The notes beneath the pieces are model-generated. The model ran no database searches, was not told the DNA's origin, and saw only the letters and a program-made list of their open reading frames with translations. A stretch of DNA of 64,000 nucleotides. It comes from Bacillus sp. V3-13. GTDB taxonomy: Bacteria; Bacillota; Bacilli; Bacillales; Cytobacillaceae. The stretch lies in contig NZ_PGUZ01000002.1 of the NCBI RefSeq assembly GCF_002860165.1, positions 62,001 to 126,000 of the forward strand, read 5' to 3'. Numbering within the stretch: the stretch's first letter is position 1; every line of letters begins with the position of its first letter. Of this stretch, positions 56,424-64,000 are shown one piece after another. A program made the translations under genes and the position numbers.

Positions 56424-56437
56424 AAAAAGTAAAACAT

Positions 56438-56465
56438 AAAAAGGCACCAAATCAGGTGCCTTTTT
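56438..56465. terminator. Terminator between the GNAT cassette and yumC
   Basis: AAAAAGGCACC (56438-56448), loop AAATCA, GGTGCCTTTTT (56455-56465); A/T runs allow bidirectional use. Confidence 0.88.
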
Positions 56466-56471
56466 ACATTT

Positions 56472-57470
56472 TTATTTTTCAAACAAAGATGTGCTGTGCA
56501 GCGGCTGGACCCTTGCTTTTGGATCGAGGTAAGCTTTTGCATTATTTACAGCAGTCGGTGCTTCCCCGAATCCGCACGCAATTAATTTAACTTTGCCATC
56601 ATATGTGCAAATGTCACCCGCAGCATAAATTCCCGGAATATTCGTTTCCATTTTTGAATTGACAACTATCGAATTTTTCTCTATGTCCAATCCCCATTCC
56701 TTGATTGGACCTAACGAAGAAACAAATCCGAAGTTCACGATTACGGCATCGACATCAATCGCCTCTTTGCTGTCACTGTTCGCCTCCTGGAGAACGATTT
56801 GTTTAATCTCATTATCATCACCAATCAATTCAACCGGGATGTAAGGCGTTTTTACCTGGACCTTTGAGTTATGAAGATTTTCCACGCTGTGCTCATGCGC
56901 CCGGAACTTATCACGTCTGTGAATAATCATTACTTCTTCCGCAATTGGTTCAAGCATAAGCGCCCAGTCGACTGCGGAGTCCCCGCCGCCGCAAACAGCA
57001 ACTTTTTGACCGGCAAACTGGTTTAAATCATCAATAAAGTAATGAAGATTCTTTCCTTCGTATTGAGCCGCATTTTCCAGTTCAATTCGGCGCGGCTGGA
57101 AAGCACCGTTTCCAGCTGTGATAATGATCGTTTTCGAATAATGAATTTTTTTATTTGTCGTTAATTTAAAGACATCGTCTTCTTGCTTTTCCAATTTCTC
57201 GACCGATTGTTCGAGGACTACTTCGGGCTCAAATTTAGCCATTTGTTCTTTCAGGTTATTGACTAATTCCTGGGCGCGAATTTTTGGAAAACCTGCAACA
57301 TCGTATATGTATTTTTCCGGATAAAGCGCTGAAAGCTGACCGCCCAGCTGAGGCAAACTCTCGATAATTTTTACTGAGGCTTGTCTCATACCCCCGTAAA
57401 AAGCCGTAAACAGTCCGACAGGCCCTCCGCCAATGATCGTAATATCATAAACCTTTTGATCTTCTTTCAC
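56472..57470 (-). CDS. yumC: Ferredoxin/flavodoxin-NADP reductase
   Basis: The 332-residue FAD protein has [25 protein letters not shown]-binding [35 protein letters not shown] and [25 protein letters not shown]. It is of the thioredoxin-reductase-like FNR type that reduces ferredoxin/flavodoxin with NADPH. The start is GTG 57470 behind GGGGGGA, giving the length of B. subtilis YumC (332). Confidence 0.92.
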   Translation of the reverse strand: MKEDQKVYDITIIGGGPVGLFTAFYGGMRQASVKIIESLPQLGGQLSALYPEKYIYDVAGFPKIRAQELVNNLKEQMAKFEPEVVLEQSVEKLEKQEDDVFKLTTNKKIHYSKTIIITAGNGAFQPRRIELENAAQYEGKNLHYFIDDLNQFAGQKVAVCGGGDSAVDWALMLEPIAEEVMIIHRRDKFRAHEHSVENLHNSKVQVKTPYIPVELIGDDNEIKQIVLQEANSDSKEAIDVDAVIVNFGFVSSLGPIKEWGLDIEKNSIVVNSKMETNIPGIYAAGDICTYDGKVKLIACGFGEAPTAVNNAKAYLDPKARVQPLHSTSLFEK

Positions 57471-57740
57471 ACCAAATCCCCCCATCTGATAATAAAACCC
57501 TTTTCCTATCATACCATAAACGAAAGAAATCCTCACTTAAAAGCCAGGAATTGCGATTGAAAAAAATGTCTTTGATGTCCAGGCAAAGCCAATATTGAAA
57601 ATCCGGCAATTTTTTTAAGTCTATTATAAATTTTCTTAATTCGTTTTAATAGCTTGAAAAGTAGGGTGAAAAAGAATAATATGTAATATAGACAATTGTT
57701 AATATTCTATGACAAATTTAGCACATTTTTTTGTCTTAGT

Positions 57741-57758
57741 TCGTGAATTACATCACAA
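57741..57758. promoter_or_regulatory. Rex-like operator upstream of yumB
   Basis: TCGTGAATTACATCACAA matches the Rex consensus TTGTGAA-N4-TTCACAA at 12 of 14 defined positions. It lies 102 bp before the yumB start in the 389-bp divergent gap between yumC and yumB, where no gene is seen. Confidence 0.5.
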
Positions 57759-57859
57759 ACTTTTTCTTGAAACTTAAAATAATTACCTATAAAGCAGCGG
57801 AAGATAAGAAAAAGTGTTTGCAGATGAAAAATATATAGAAAAAGGTGGAAGTGATACTT

Positions 57860-59077
57860 TTGAGAAAGCCAAAAATAGTAATTCTTGGAGCAGGCTACGG
57901 TGGATTAATGACTACTGTCAGGCTGCAAAAGCTAGTCGGGGTGAATGAAGCTGACATCGTTTTAATCAACAAAAACGATTACCACTATGAAACAACGTGG
58001 CTGCATGAAGCTTCTGCAGGAACATTGCATCATGACCGTGTCCGCTATGACATCAAAAATGTGATCGATACGAACAAGGTCGAGTTCATTCAGGATACGG
58101 CCGTTGAAATTAAAATGGAAGAACAAAAGGTCATCCTCGAAAATGGGGAAGCAGCTTACGATTATCTTGTGATCGCATTGGGGGCGGAGCCTGAAACATT
58201 CGGTATTAAAGGCTTGAAGGAATACGCTTTTTCAATCGTCAATGTCAATTCTGCCAGACAAATTCGTGAGCATATTGAATACCAATTTGCGACGTACAAT
58301 ACAGAAGCTGACAAAAAACGTGAACGCCTTTCTATCGTAGTGGGCGGGGCAGGATTTACGGGAATCGAATTTTTAGGCGAACTGTCAAACCGCGTCCCTG
58401 AATTATGCAAAGAATATGATGTTGATTTCCATGATGTTAGAATCATTTGTGTCGAAGCAGCACCGATGGTTCTTCCTGGCTTTGATCCAGAGCTTGTCCA
58501 ATATGCCGTTTCCCAATTGGAGAAAAAAGGCGTTGAATTCATGATCGGGACAGCCATCAAGGAATGTACTCCCAATGGAATTATTGTTGCAAAAGGCGAA
58601 GAAGAAGTGGAAGAAATTAAAGCGGGAACTGTTGTTTGGGCCGCTGGAGTCCGCGGTAATTCAATCATCGAAAAGTCAGGAATCGAAGCAATGCGTGGCC
58701 GCGTTAAAGTTGAGCCTGATTTGAGAGTGCCAGGTTCAGATAACGTGTTTGTGATTGGCGACTGTTCCCTGATCATCAACGAAGAAATCAACCGTCCTTA
58801 TCCGCCAACAGCGCAGATTGCAATGCAGCAGGGCGAAGTATGCGCCAGAAACCTGGCCGCCCTTATTCGTGATAAAGGCGAACTTGAAAGTTTTACACCT
58901 GATATTAAAGGAACAGTTTGTTCCCTTGGCGAAGACGATGCGATCGGAGTTGCCTTCGGCAAGAAAATGGTAGGCGGAAAAGCATCCTTCATGAAAAAAA
59001 TGATCGATAATCGTGCCCTTTACATGATTGGCGGCGCGTCACTCGTCTTTAAAAAAGGGAAATTTAACATTTTATAA
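57860..59077 (+). CDS. yumB: NDH-2-like NADH dehydrogenase (YumB)
   Basis: The 405-residue FAD/NAD protein resembles YumB, a type II NADH:quinone oxidoreductase-like enzyme: [68 protein letters not shown] and [10 protein letters not shown]. The start TTG 57860 follows AAGGTGG by 11 bp. A Rex-like site upstream suggests NADH/NAD control. It ends in a terminator. Confidence 0.87.
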   Translation: MRKPKIVILGAGYGGLMTTVRLQKLVGVNEADIVLINKNDYHYETTWLHEASAGTLHHDRVRYDIKNVIDTNKVEFIQDTAVEIKMEEQKVILENGEAAYDYLVIALGAEPETFGIKGLKEYAFSIVNVNSARQIREHIEYQFATYNTEADKKRERLSIVVGGAGFTGIEFLGELSNRVPELCKEYDVDFHDVRIICVEAAPMVLPGFDPELVQYAVSQLEKKGVEFMIGTAIKECTPNGIIVAKGEEEVEEIKAGTVVWAAGVRGNSIIEKSGIEAMRGRVKVEPDLRVPGSDNVFVIGDCSLIINEEINRPYPPTAQIAMQQGEVCARNLAALIRDKGELESFTPDIKGTVCSLGEDDAIGVAFGKKMVGGKASFMKKMIDNRALYMIGGASLVFKKGKFNIL

Positions 59078-59081
59078 AAAG

Positions 59082-59113
59082 GTAGGCGGACTGAAGTCTG
59101 CCTGCTTTTTTTT
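59082..59113 (+). terminator. Terminator of yumB
   Basis: GTAGGCGGACT (59082-59092) pairs with AGTCTGCCTGC (59095-59105, two wobbles), then eight Ts. The remaining gap to 59379 holds only an 18-codon ORF at 59275-59331 (see findings). Confidence 0.85.
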
Positions 59114-59379
59114 GCCCTTTTCTCCGCTGCTCCATAAGTTGGAGGCCGTTTGACAGGTTAAGCAGCAATCGACGGCATAAATCCGGGCAGTCACTTCAAT
59201 TACGCAGCATATAAATTATTTTTATAATTTTCAGAAATATTGAGTAAACAAATGAAATCAGGAGAAAAAGGACCATGTATGCGTTTACACCATCGTTTTT
59301 CGATGATTTTGCTTCTTTTCTTTTAAAATAAATTTTGATATATTATCAGAACATTCAGTAATATAAGGAGATGATTCAG

Positions 59380-59505
59380 ATGACAGCAAAGAAGCTGGAT
59401 TCAAAAGATTGTCCGTATTGTGCAGGAAAAGGGTATTTTCAGCTTTTGCTAGGTGGGTCTGAAACATGCTCCTGCTGCGGCGGCTCGGGAAAAAGCAAAA
59501 AATAA
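59380..59505 (+). CDS. yuiA: Small DnaJ-type zinc-ribbon protein (YuiA)
   Basis: This 41-residue protein, too short for usual ORF cut-offs, begins MTAKKLDSKDCPYCAGKGYF and ends TCSCCGGSGKSKK. It has two CxxCxGxG-type knuckles as in the DnaJ cysteine-rich domain, so it should bind one zinc. ATG 59380 follows ATAAGGAG. Order yumB-yuiA-yuiB-yuiC matches B. subtilis. Confidence 0.85.
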   Translation: MTAKKLDSKDCPYCAGKGYFQLLLGGSETCSCCGGSGKSKK

Positions 59506-59559
59506 ACGATCTTGAATCAAAGAACTTCACAAATGCGGAGTTTTTTTCTGTTATTTAAA

Positions 59560-59588
59560 TTGACGGGTTATCTTCCTTTCAGTACACT
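59560..59588 (+). promoter_or_regulatory. Promoter of yuiB
   Basis: TTGACG (59560-59565), 17 bp, TACACT (59583-59588), 30 bp before ATG. Confidence 0.6.
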
Positions 59589-59618
59589 TAAAATTGATGT
59601 GTTAAGGGAGGAAATGGA

Positions 59619-59939
59619 ATGCTGACGATTGTTACATTAATCATATCAATGCTTTTATTCTTTGTGCTGTTTTTTGGCATTGGTTTTTTATTAAATATGC
59701 TACTCCGTATGTCATGGATAATGGCGATTGTTTATCCCCTTATCGCGATCTTTATCGTCGACGATGTTCGTTTGATAGAATATTTCACAAGCAGCAAAGC
59801 AGCATTTGCAGAGTTGGGTGTAAGGTTTTCACGGCTCGCTTTAGCGGATATCCTCATTTTAAGCAGCGGCCTGGCCGGAGCGATTGTGGCCGGAATCGTC
59901 ATCAAACTGCTTCGTAAAAAGGGCTATCAAATGTTTTAG
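59619..59939 (+). CDS. yuiB: Small membrane protein (YuiB)
   Basis: The 106-residue protein has about three transmembrane segments (MLTIVTLIISMLLFFVLFF, then IMAIVYPLIAIFIV and a C-terminal LILSSGLAGAIVAGIVIKLL) and a basic cytosolic tail. It matches YuiB in position and type. GGGAGG precedes ATG 59619. Function is unknown. Confidence 0.8.
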   Translation: MLTIVTLIISMLLFFVLFFGIGFLLNMLLRMSWIMAIVYPLIAIFIVDDVRLIEYFTSSKAAFAELGVRFSRLALADILILSSGLAGAIVAGIVIKLLRKKGYQMF

Positions 59940-59969
59940 AATCTTCTCATTTTGAGAGGGTTCTTTTTT
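59939..59969 (+). terminator. Terminator of yuiB
   Basis: GAATCTTCTC (59939-59948) pairs with GAGAGGGTTC (59954-59963, wobbles), then TTTTTTT. The remaining gap to 60247 shows no gene; a 7-3-7 palindrome lies at 60198-60214. Confidence 0.75.
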
Positions 59970-60247
59970 TATCCCCTGATTTCTTGCATTGGGAAAATGC
60001 GGATAGTCATACAAAATGAATTAACAAAGAAGCCAAAATTCCAACTGAATTTATCAAATTTTAACGATCGTGGGGAAGGGGCCGCTCAGGAGCTTTTCCT
60101 TATTCAATATAAAATCTTCATAATACATAACTTGCTAGTAAATTGCAAAACTTTTAGCTTATAGCCTTATTTTCCTATGTTTTTTCTCCTTTTACGAATA
60201 TTTCTCTGAAATATGGGAAATGAATAGTCTTGGGAGGAGTGAAAAAT

Positions 60248-60964
60248 TTGAAGAAAACAAAAGTTTGGATTAAGCGTTCAGTAATGACGATTTTATGCTT
60301 GGCAGCTATGTCGACAACATTTCAATCTATTTCAGGTGTTGAAGCCAAGACGTTTGTTGCGATGGCACAAAGAGGGCATGATGGACAAAATGAGGTTGAA
60401 GACAGAAACTATTTTGATCATAATATAAAAACTATCGGGCTTGCATTTAAGTTTATTCAAAAAGTAGCACAGGTTGAACCGAAAATCTCTTCAACCGATG
60501 CTGTAGCTGGAACTTTGCCATCATTGGAGGACACGATTGATTGGAGCCAGTATCCGAAACAGACCGTTGTGGCGACAGGCTACACAGCCGGCTATGAGTC
60601 TACCGGAAAAGGTTCTGACCACCCTGCGTATGGAATTACATACTCCGGGGTGAAGGTGAAAAGGGATCTCTATTCGACCATAGCAGCAGATTTAAATGTA
60701 TTTCCGATCGGAACCATTTTGTTCATTCCCGGTTATGGATATGGTGTTGTAGCAGATAAAGGCGGAGCGATCAAAGGCAATAAACTCGATCTCTATTATA
60801 AAACAGTCGACGATATATTCAAGCATTGGGGCAAGAAAACACTTGATGTCTTTGTTGTTGAGCGTGGAGATGGGAAACTGACCGAAGAGGAATTGACCGC
60901 ATTGAACGAAGCCGAACCGATGCAAGTTTTCAGGCAGCAGTATATAAGCACAGGTGAAAAATAA
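60248..60964 (+). CDS. yuiC: 3D-domain secreted protein, stationary phase survival type (YuiC)
   Basis: The 238-residue exported protein has an N-terminal signal peptide ([20 protein letters not shown]...VEA), and a C-terminal 3D/double-psi beta-barrel domain, [20 protein letters not shown] and [20 protein letters not shown] with [16 protein letters not shown], the three-Asp motif of MltA-like/Sps muralytic enzymes. A role as a cell-wall lytic transglycosylase is inferred from family. The start TTG 60248 follows TTGGGAGGAG. Confidence 0.85.
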   Translation: MKKTKVWIKRSVMTILCLAAMSTTFQSISGVEAKTFVAMAQRGHDGQNEVEDRNYFDHNIKTIGLAFKFIQKVAQVEPKISSTDAVAGTLPSLEDTIDWSQYPKQTVVATGYTAGYESTGKGSDHPAYGITYSGVKVKRDLYSTIAADLNVFPIGTILFIPGYGYGVVADKGGAIKGNKLDLYYKTVDDIFKHWGKKTLDVFVVERGDGKLTEEELTALNEAEPMQVFRQQYISTGEK

Positions 60965-60971
60965 ACAAAAA

Positions 60972-61010
60972 ACAGGCAGCTTTTTGTTACACGCTGCCTG
61001 TCTTTTGTTT
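60972..61010. terminator. Terminator between yuiC and the cobalamin-binding-like gene
   Basis: ACAGGCAGC (60972-60980) and GCTGCCTGT (60993-61001) form a perfect 9-bp stem, then CTTTTGTTT. The second arm lies inside the 3' end of the convergent gene. Confidence 0.75.
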
Positions 61011-61775
61011 GCCATGAATCAACTGGAAGAGTTTTTCGGCCCCTTCAAGCAGTCTGGGGGATGGGCGGCAAAAAAGCTCTTCCTCAAGAACAAAGATCCG
61101 GTTTTCTTTTACGGCTTCAAGCTCGGTCCATCCAGGCCGCTTTTTGACGATATCGGGATTTACCTTTCCCCGCCTCACACCAACCCAGGCAAGGCAAATA
61201 TAATCCGGGTTCCGATCAAGCACATCGTTCCAATCAGTCTGGACGCTTGCGAGCTCAACATCGTGAAAGACATTATAGGCACCGGCCGCTTCGCTGATTT
61301 CAGTCAGCCAGTTTGTTTGCCCCGGTGTAAATACAGGCTTCGGCCACCATTCCCAATAAAGAGATGGCCGCTGGTGAACTGTTGAGGCCGCCTCCTTCAA
61401 CTTTGCAAGCCTGAGTGCAAAATCGGCTGCGGCTCTTCTGCCGCGTGCCGGCACATTTAAAGCTGCAGCGGTGTTCAGGAGGTCTTCCTGGATATCGGCA
61501 AGGCTTTGCGGATTTAAAACGATATGCGGGATGTTCCGTTTTTTAAGCTCTACCACATTTTTTTCCATTCCTGGTACGCTCAATGAGGCCAGCACCAGGT
61601 CCGGCTTTAATTGTTCAACCTTGTCAATATCAATTGACAAATCGGGCCCGAGCTTCGGGAGGTTATGAACACAATTTGGCCAGTCAGAAAAATCATCAAC
61701 CCCGACTAGAGAGCCGGTCAGCTGTAAATAAGCAACGATTTCTGTATTACTTGGACATAATGACACGATTCGCAT
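60987..61775 (-). CDS. BtuF-like cobalamin-binding protein without signal peptide
   Basis: The 262-residue protein is a FecB/BtuF-superfamily member: MRIVSLCPSNTEIVAYLQL, then PNCVHNLPKLGPDLSIDID and VEQLKPDLVLASLSVPGMEK. It starts directly with the domain and has no signal peptide or lipobox, so it is predicted cytosolic. The start is ATG 61775 with AGGAGG upstream, 12 bp after the yuiD stop, making a two-gene operon. No permease or ATPase genes adjoin. Ligand is inferred only from family. Confidence 0.72.
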   Translation of the reverse strand: MRIVSLCPSNTEIVAYLQLTGSLVGVDDFSDWPNCVHNLPKLGPDLSIDIDKVEQLKPDLVLASLSVPGMEKNVVELKKRNIPHIVLNPQSLADIQEDLLNTAAALNVPARGRRAAADFALRLAKLKEAASTVHQRPSLYWEWWPKPVFTPGQTNWLTEISEAAGAYNVFHDVELASVQTDWNDVLDRNPDYICLAWVGVRRGKVNPDIVKKRPGWTELEAVKENRIFVLEEELFCRPSPRLLEGAEKLFQLIHGKQKTGSV

Positions 61776-61787
61776 GATGACGGCCTC

Positions 61788-62267
61788 CTATACGACAAAA
61801 AGAAAATAAAGAAGCAAGGTAAGGAGCACTCCGGTCAGTCCGCCAAAAAAGACTTCGATCGGCTTATGACCGAGCAACTCCTTCAGCTCTTTCCGCTTCT
61901 CCTGCTCCGGTTTTTTCTGCCACATTTTTGCTTCCTCCATAAACTTGGTAAAATCAGCAACAAGCTGGTTAAGAACAATCGCCTGTTCACCAGCCTGGCG
62001 GCGGACACCGGTTGCATCGAACATCGTAATGATCGCAAATATAGCTGCTACTGCAAAGACTGCGGAATGTAAACCTGTCTCGAGCGCCACACCAGTAGAA
62101 AGAGCCGTAACAGCTGCAGAATGGGAGCTGGGCATTCCCCCGGTGCTCGTCAGCAAGGACCAGTCAAGCCTTCTCGTTGCGATGAATTGAATCGGGACTT
62201 TCACAAACTGGGCGAAAAAAATCGCTGCCAACGATGCCCAGAAAGGAAAATTCGTAAGTAATTCCAA
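61788..62267 (-). CDS. yuiD: Divergent PAP2-family membrane protein (YuiD, DUF212)
   Basis: The 159-residue membrane protein has the DUF212/YuiD pattern: FAQFVKVPIQFIATRRLDWSL, GGMPSSHSAAVTALSTGVAL, FDATGVRRQAGEQAIVLNQL and ELLGHKPIEVFFGGLTGVLL, an acid-phosphatase-like PSSH and GH arrangement. It may act on a membrane lipid phosphate. The start is TTG 62267 behind AAAGGTGG. Confidence 0.82.
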   Translation of the reverse strand: MELLTNFPFWASLAAIFFAQFVKVPIQFIATRRLDWSLLTSTGGMPSSHSAAVTALSTGVALETGLHSAVFAVAAIFAIITMFDATGVRRQAGEQAIVLNQLVADFTKFMEEAKMWQKKPEQEKRKELKELLGHKPIEVFFGGLTGVLLTLLLYFLFVV

Positions 62268-62295
62268 TTAAAAAACCACCTTTTTATTTATCGTC

Positions 62296-62377
62296 TATTA
62301 CATAATATAAAAGAAAAACAAATGAATTGTTCGCCTTGACGAAATTCATAAAATAAACCGTCTATTATTATGTAATA
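62296..62377. repeat. Spaced inverted repeat upstream of yuiD
   Basis: TATTACATAATA (62296-62307) and TATTATGTAATA (62366-62377) are perfect complements 58 bp apart; the direct repeat CGTCTATTA also occurs at 62292-62300 and 62359-62367. The 359-bp gap (62268-62626) otherwise has no supported gene. Confidence 0.5.
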
Positions 62378-62626
62378 ACCGCTATGAGAGATTGGAAACA
62401 TTTAAGTGGGTTGCTGCTTTTGTTAAGATAAAAATGCAGTGAAATTTATGTGCAAGACTTTCGTGACAGGATTATTATACCAAAAGATATCGATCGTGTT
62501 CCTTTTTCACAAACGGATTCTTTGCCGAAGCTTCCAAAACTCTATTTGTTCTTGGAAGATGATTAGAAACTCGAAATATCTGTTTTTTTTCGTTATAATA
62601 AATCCTATACTTTGGGGGTGTTTGGA

Positions 62627-64000
62627 ATGTTTCATATAAAAAAAGACTTTAGTTTTGCAAATGAGCATGAATGCCTGGTGATTGGCATTTTTGAAAAACC
62701 TGACAAGCTTGAAGGAATCATCGCAGATGCCGATGATGAATTTGCAGCTCAGCTTGCTGAACTTGTAAAAAACGGCGACATTTCGGCAAAGAAAAAAGCA
62801 ATCTCTAAAATACATACTTTTGGCAAAATAGCTGCAAAACGCATTTTTTTCGTAGGTCTGGGCAAAGAAAAGGATTTTACATTCGAACTGCTCCGCAAAG
62901 CCTTCGGTGCTGCATTTAAAGCTGTCGAATCAGCAAAATATCAGGAAGCAGCTGTTTATTTGGATTCTTTTATAAATGAGGAAGTTGACCGACAGGACGC
63001 GGCCCATGCTTTAAGTGAAGCTTTCGCTTTGGCGACATACTGTTTTGAAGGCTATAAGCAAAAGTCGAATGAACCGGAAAAGAAAATTGAAAGCATCTCC
63101 GTCTATTCGGAATTGGCCGATGAAGAGGATATCCGCGCGTCATTATCAGTTGGCGCCGCATTCGGTCAGGGAACGAACTCCGCCCGTACGCTCGTCAACC
63201 TGCCCGGCAATATGCTGACGGCGACAGATATGGCAAACTACGCAAGAGAGCTTGCCGCCAAATATGATTTTGAAGCAGAGATACTGGGAAAAGAAGAGAT
63301 GCAGAAGCTTGGGATGGGAGCGTTATTAGCTGTAAATCAGGGATCGTCCGAACCGCCCCAAATGATTGTCCTTAAATATCAGGGAAAAGAAGAGTGGAAG
63401 GATGTTATTGGCCTTGTAGGTAAAGGAATAACGTTCGATACGGGTGGTTATTCGCTTAAACCGAAGGATGGCATTGTCGGGATGAAAATGGATATGGGGG
63501 GCGCGGCAGCTGTCCTTGGCGCAATGGAAATTATCGGTGAACTGAAACCCGGGCAAAACGTCGTTGCAGTTATTGCTTCGACCGATAATATGATTAGTGG
63601 AGCGGCATTTAAACCGGATGATGTGATTACCTCGATGAGCGGAAAAACAATTGAGGTCCTCAATACCGATGCGGAAGGCAGGCTTGTCCTTGCAGATGCG
63701 GTTACTTATGCAAAGCATCATGGTGCTGATTATTTAGTTGATGTTGCAACGCTAACAGGCGGAGTGATCATTGCCCTTGGAACAGAGACAACCGGGGGGC
63801 TGACGAATAATGAGAAGCTTTTTGAGCAGGTGCTTGAAGCCTCATTAGAAGCGGGAGAACGGATTTGGCGCCTGCCATTATTTGAAGATGATAAAGAACG
63901 GGTTAGAAGCAGCAAGATTGCCGATTTAAACAATTCCCCGGGCCGTGAAGGCCATGCAATTATGGGCGGAGCGTTTGTCGGTGAGTTTGCAGAAGAGACA
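62627..64000 (+). CDS. Leucyl aminopeptidase (M17), 3' end cut by window
   Basis: The first 458 codons are present and open to the right edge. The C-terminal catalytic domain shows the M17 metal-binding and signature segments [29 protein letters not shown] and [16 protein letters not shown], with [18 protein letters not shown] between. It is the YuiE/PepA-type enzyme that removes N-terminal residues with two divalent metals. ATG 62627 follows TTTGGGGGTG. About 40 more residues would be expected past 64000. Confidence 0.93.
   Translation, partial: MFHIKKDFSFANEHECLVIGIFEKPDKLEGIIADADDEFAAQLAELVKNGDISAKKKAISKIHTFGKIAAKRIFFVGLGKEKDFTFELLRKAFGAAFKAVESAKYQEAAVYLDSFINEEVDRQDAAHALSEAFALATYCFEGYKQKSNEPEKKIESISVYSELADEEDIRASLSVGAAFGQGTNSARTLVNLPGNMLTATDMANYARELAAKYDFEAEILGKEEMQKLGMGALLAVNQGSSEPPQMIVLKYQGKEEWKDVIGLVGKGITFDTGGYSLKPKDGIVGMKMDMGGAAAVLGAMEIIGELKPGQNVVAVIASTDNMISGAAFKPDDVITSMSGKTIEVLNTDAEGRLVLADAVTYAKHHGADYLVDVATLTGGVIIALGTETTGGLTNNEKLFEQVLEASLEAGERIWRLPLFEDDKERVRSSKIADLNNSPGREGHAIMGGAFVGEFAEET

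Overview
The window is chromosomal DNA of an endospore-forming Bacillaceae bacterium. It carries a gerA/gerB/gerC germinant-receptor operon, sporulation genes (yunB, the spore-cortex peptidase lytH, yutH), S-box (SAM-I) riboswitches, the SufCDSUB operon, and a gene order that largely matches the B. subtilis yui-yum-yut-yun-yur-yus chromosomal region. Base composition is moderate (not computed). Starts are often TTG or GTG, chosen here from Shine-Dalgarno spacing and family length. No tRNA, rRNA, CRISPR array, prophage or intact insertion sequence was seen.

Layout. 1-1302 (minus): tungstate transporter genes (tupA, start of tupB) behind a decayed regulator. 1574-3326: a YtkA-like lipoprotein and rodA. 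3413-7074 (minus): spore germination operon gerA-gerB-gerC. 7246-11677: divergent Fur-type hydroxamate siderophore uptake locus (yfiY / yfiZ-yfhA-yusV) and yusU. 11879-18556: proline dehydrogenase, then the FadR-boxed fadN-fadA-fadE beta-oxidation operon. 18777-22500: yusI, gcvH, yusF, yusE, an MFS exporter and an SCP2-like gene. 22559-27120: two SAM riboswitches driving metY and metN-metP-metQ. 27229-33581: yurZ, a small unannotated protein with a probable non-AUG start, and sufC-D-S-U-B. 33707-37641: a third SAM riboswitch driving a hydroxycarboxylate/glycerol-dehydrogenase-like enzyme plus a second methionine transporter.

37864-48036: yunF, yunD, yunC, yunB, lytH, lipA, yutD, a DUF3055 gene, yutE, yutF, yutG and yutH. 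48300-51573: hom-thrC-thrB. 51613-55385: nfu (yutI), yuzD, yutJ, yuzB, a DUF2225 gene and an A-type Fe-S carrier. 55596-56465: an AT-rich, toxin-antitoxin-like cassette whose GNAT gene is frameshifted. 56472-62267: yumC, yumB (behind a Rex-like operator), yuiA, yuiB, yuiC, a cobalamin-binding-like protein and yuiD. 62627-64000: a leucyl aminopeptidase cut by the window edge.

How the genes work together. Three themes recur. Sulfur and methionine: three riboswitches, homocysteine synthase, two MetNPQ importers, and hom/thr. Iron and Fe-S: Fur-type siderophore uptake, Suf, Nfu, A-type carrier, and LipA with its partner GcvH. NADH redox: yutJ, yumB, yumC. The least expected observations are a consensus promoter containing a LexA-type box that would transcribe a short structured RNA (44226-44344), the SAM-riboswitch-controlled HcxA-like dehydrogenase with its own MetQNP set, an 11-bp triple tandem repeat at the suf transcription start, and the decaying GNAT cassette. 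I did not find a clearly new multi-gene system; the findings are candidates with stated tests.
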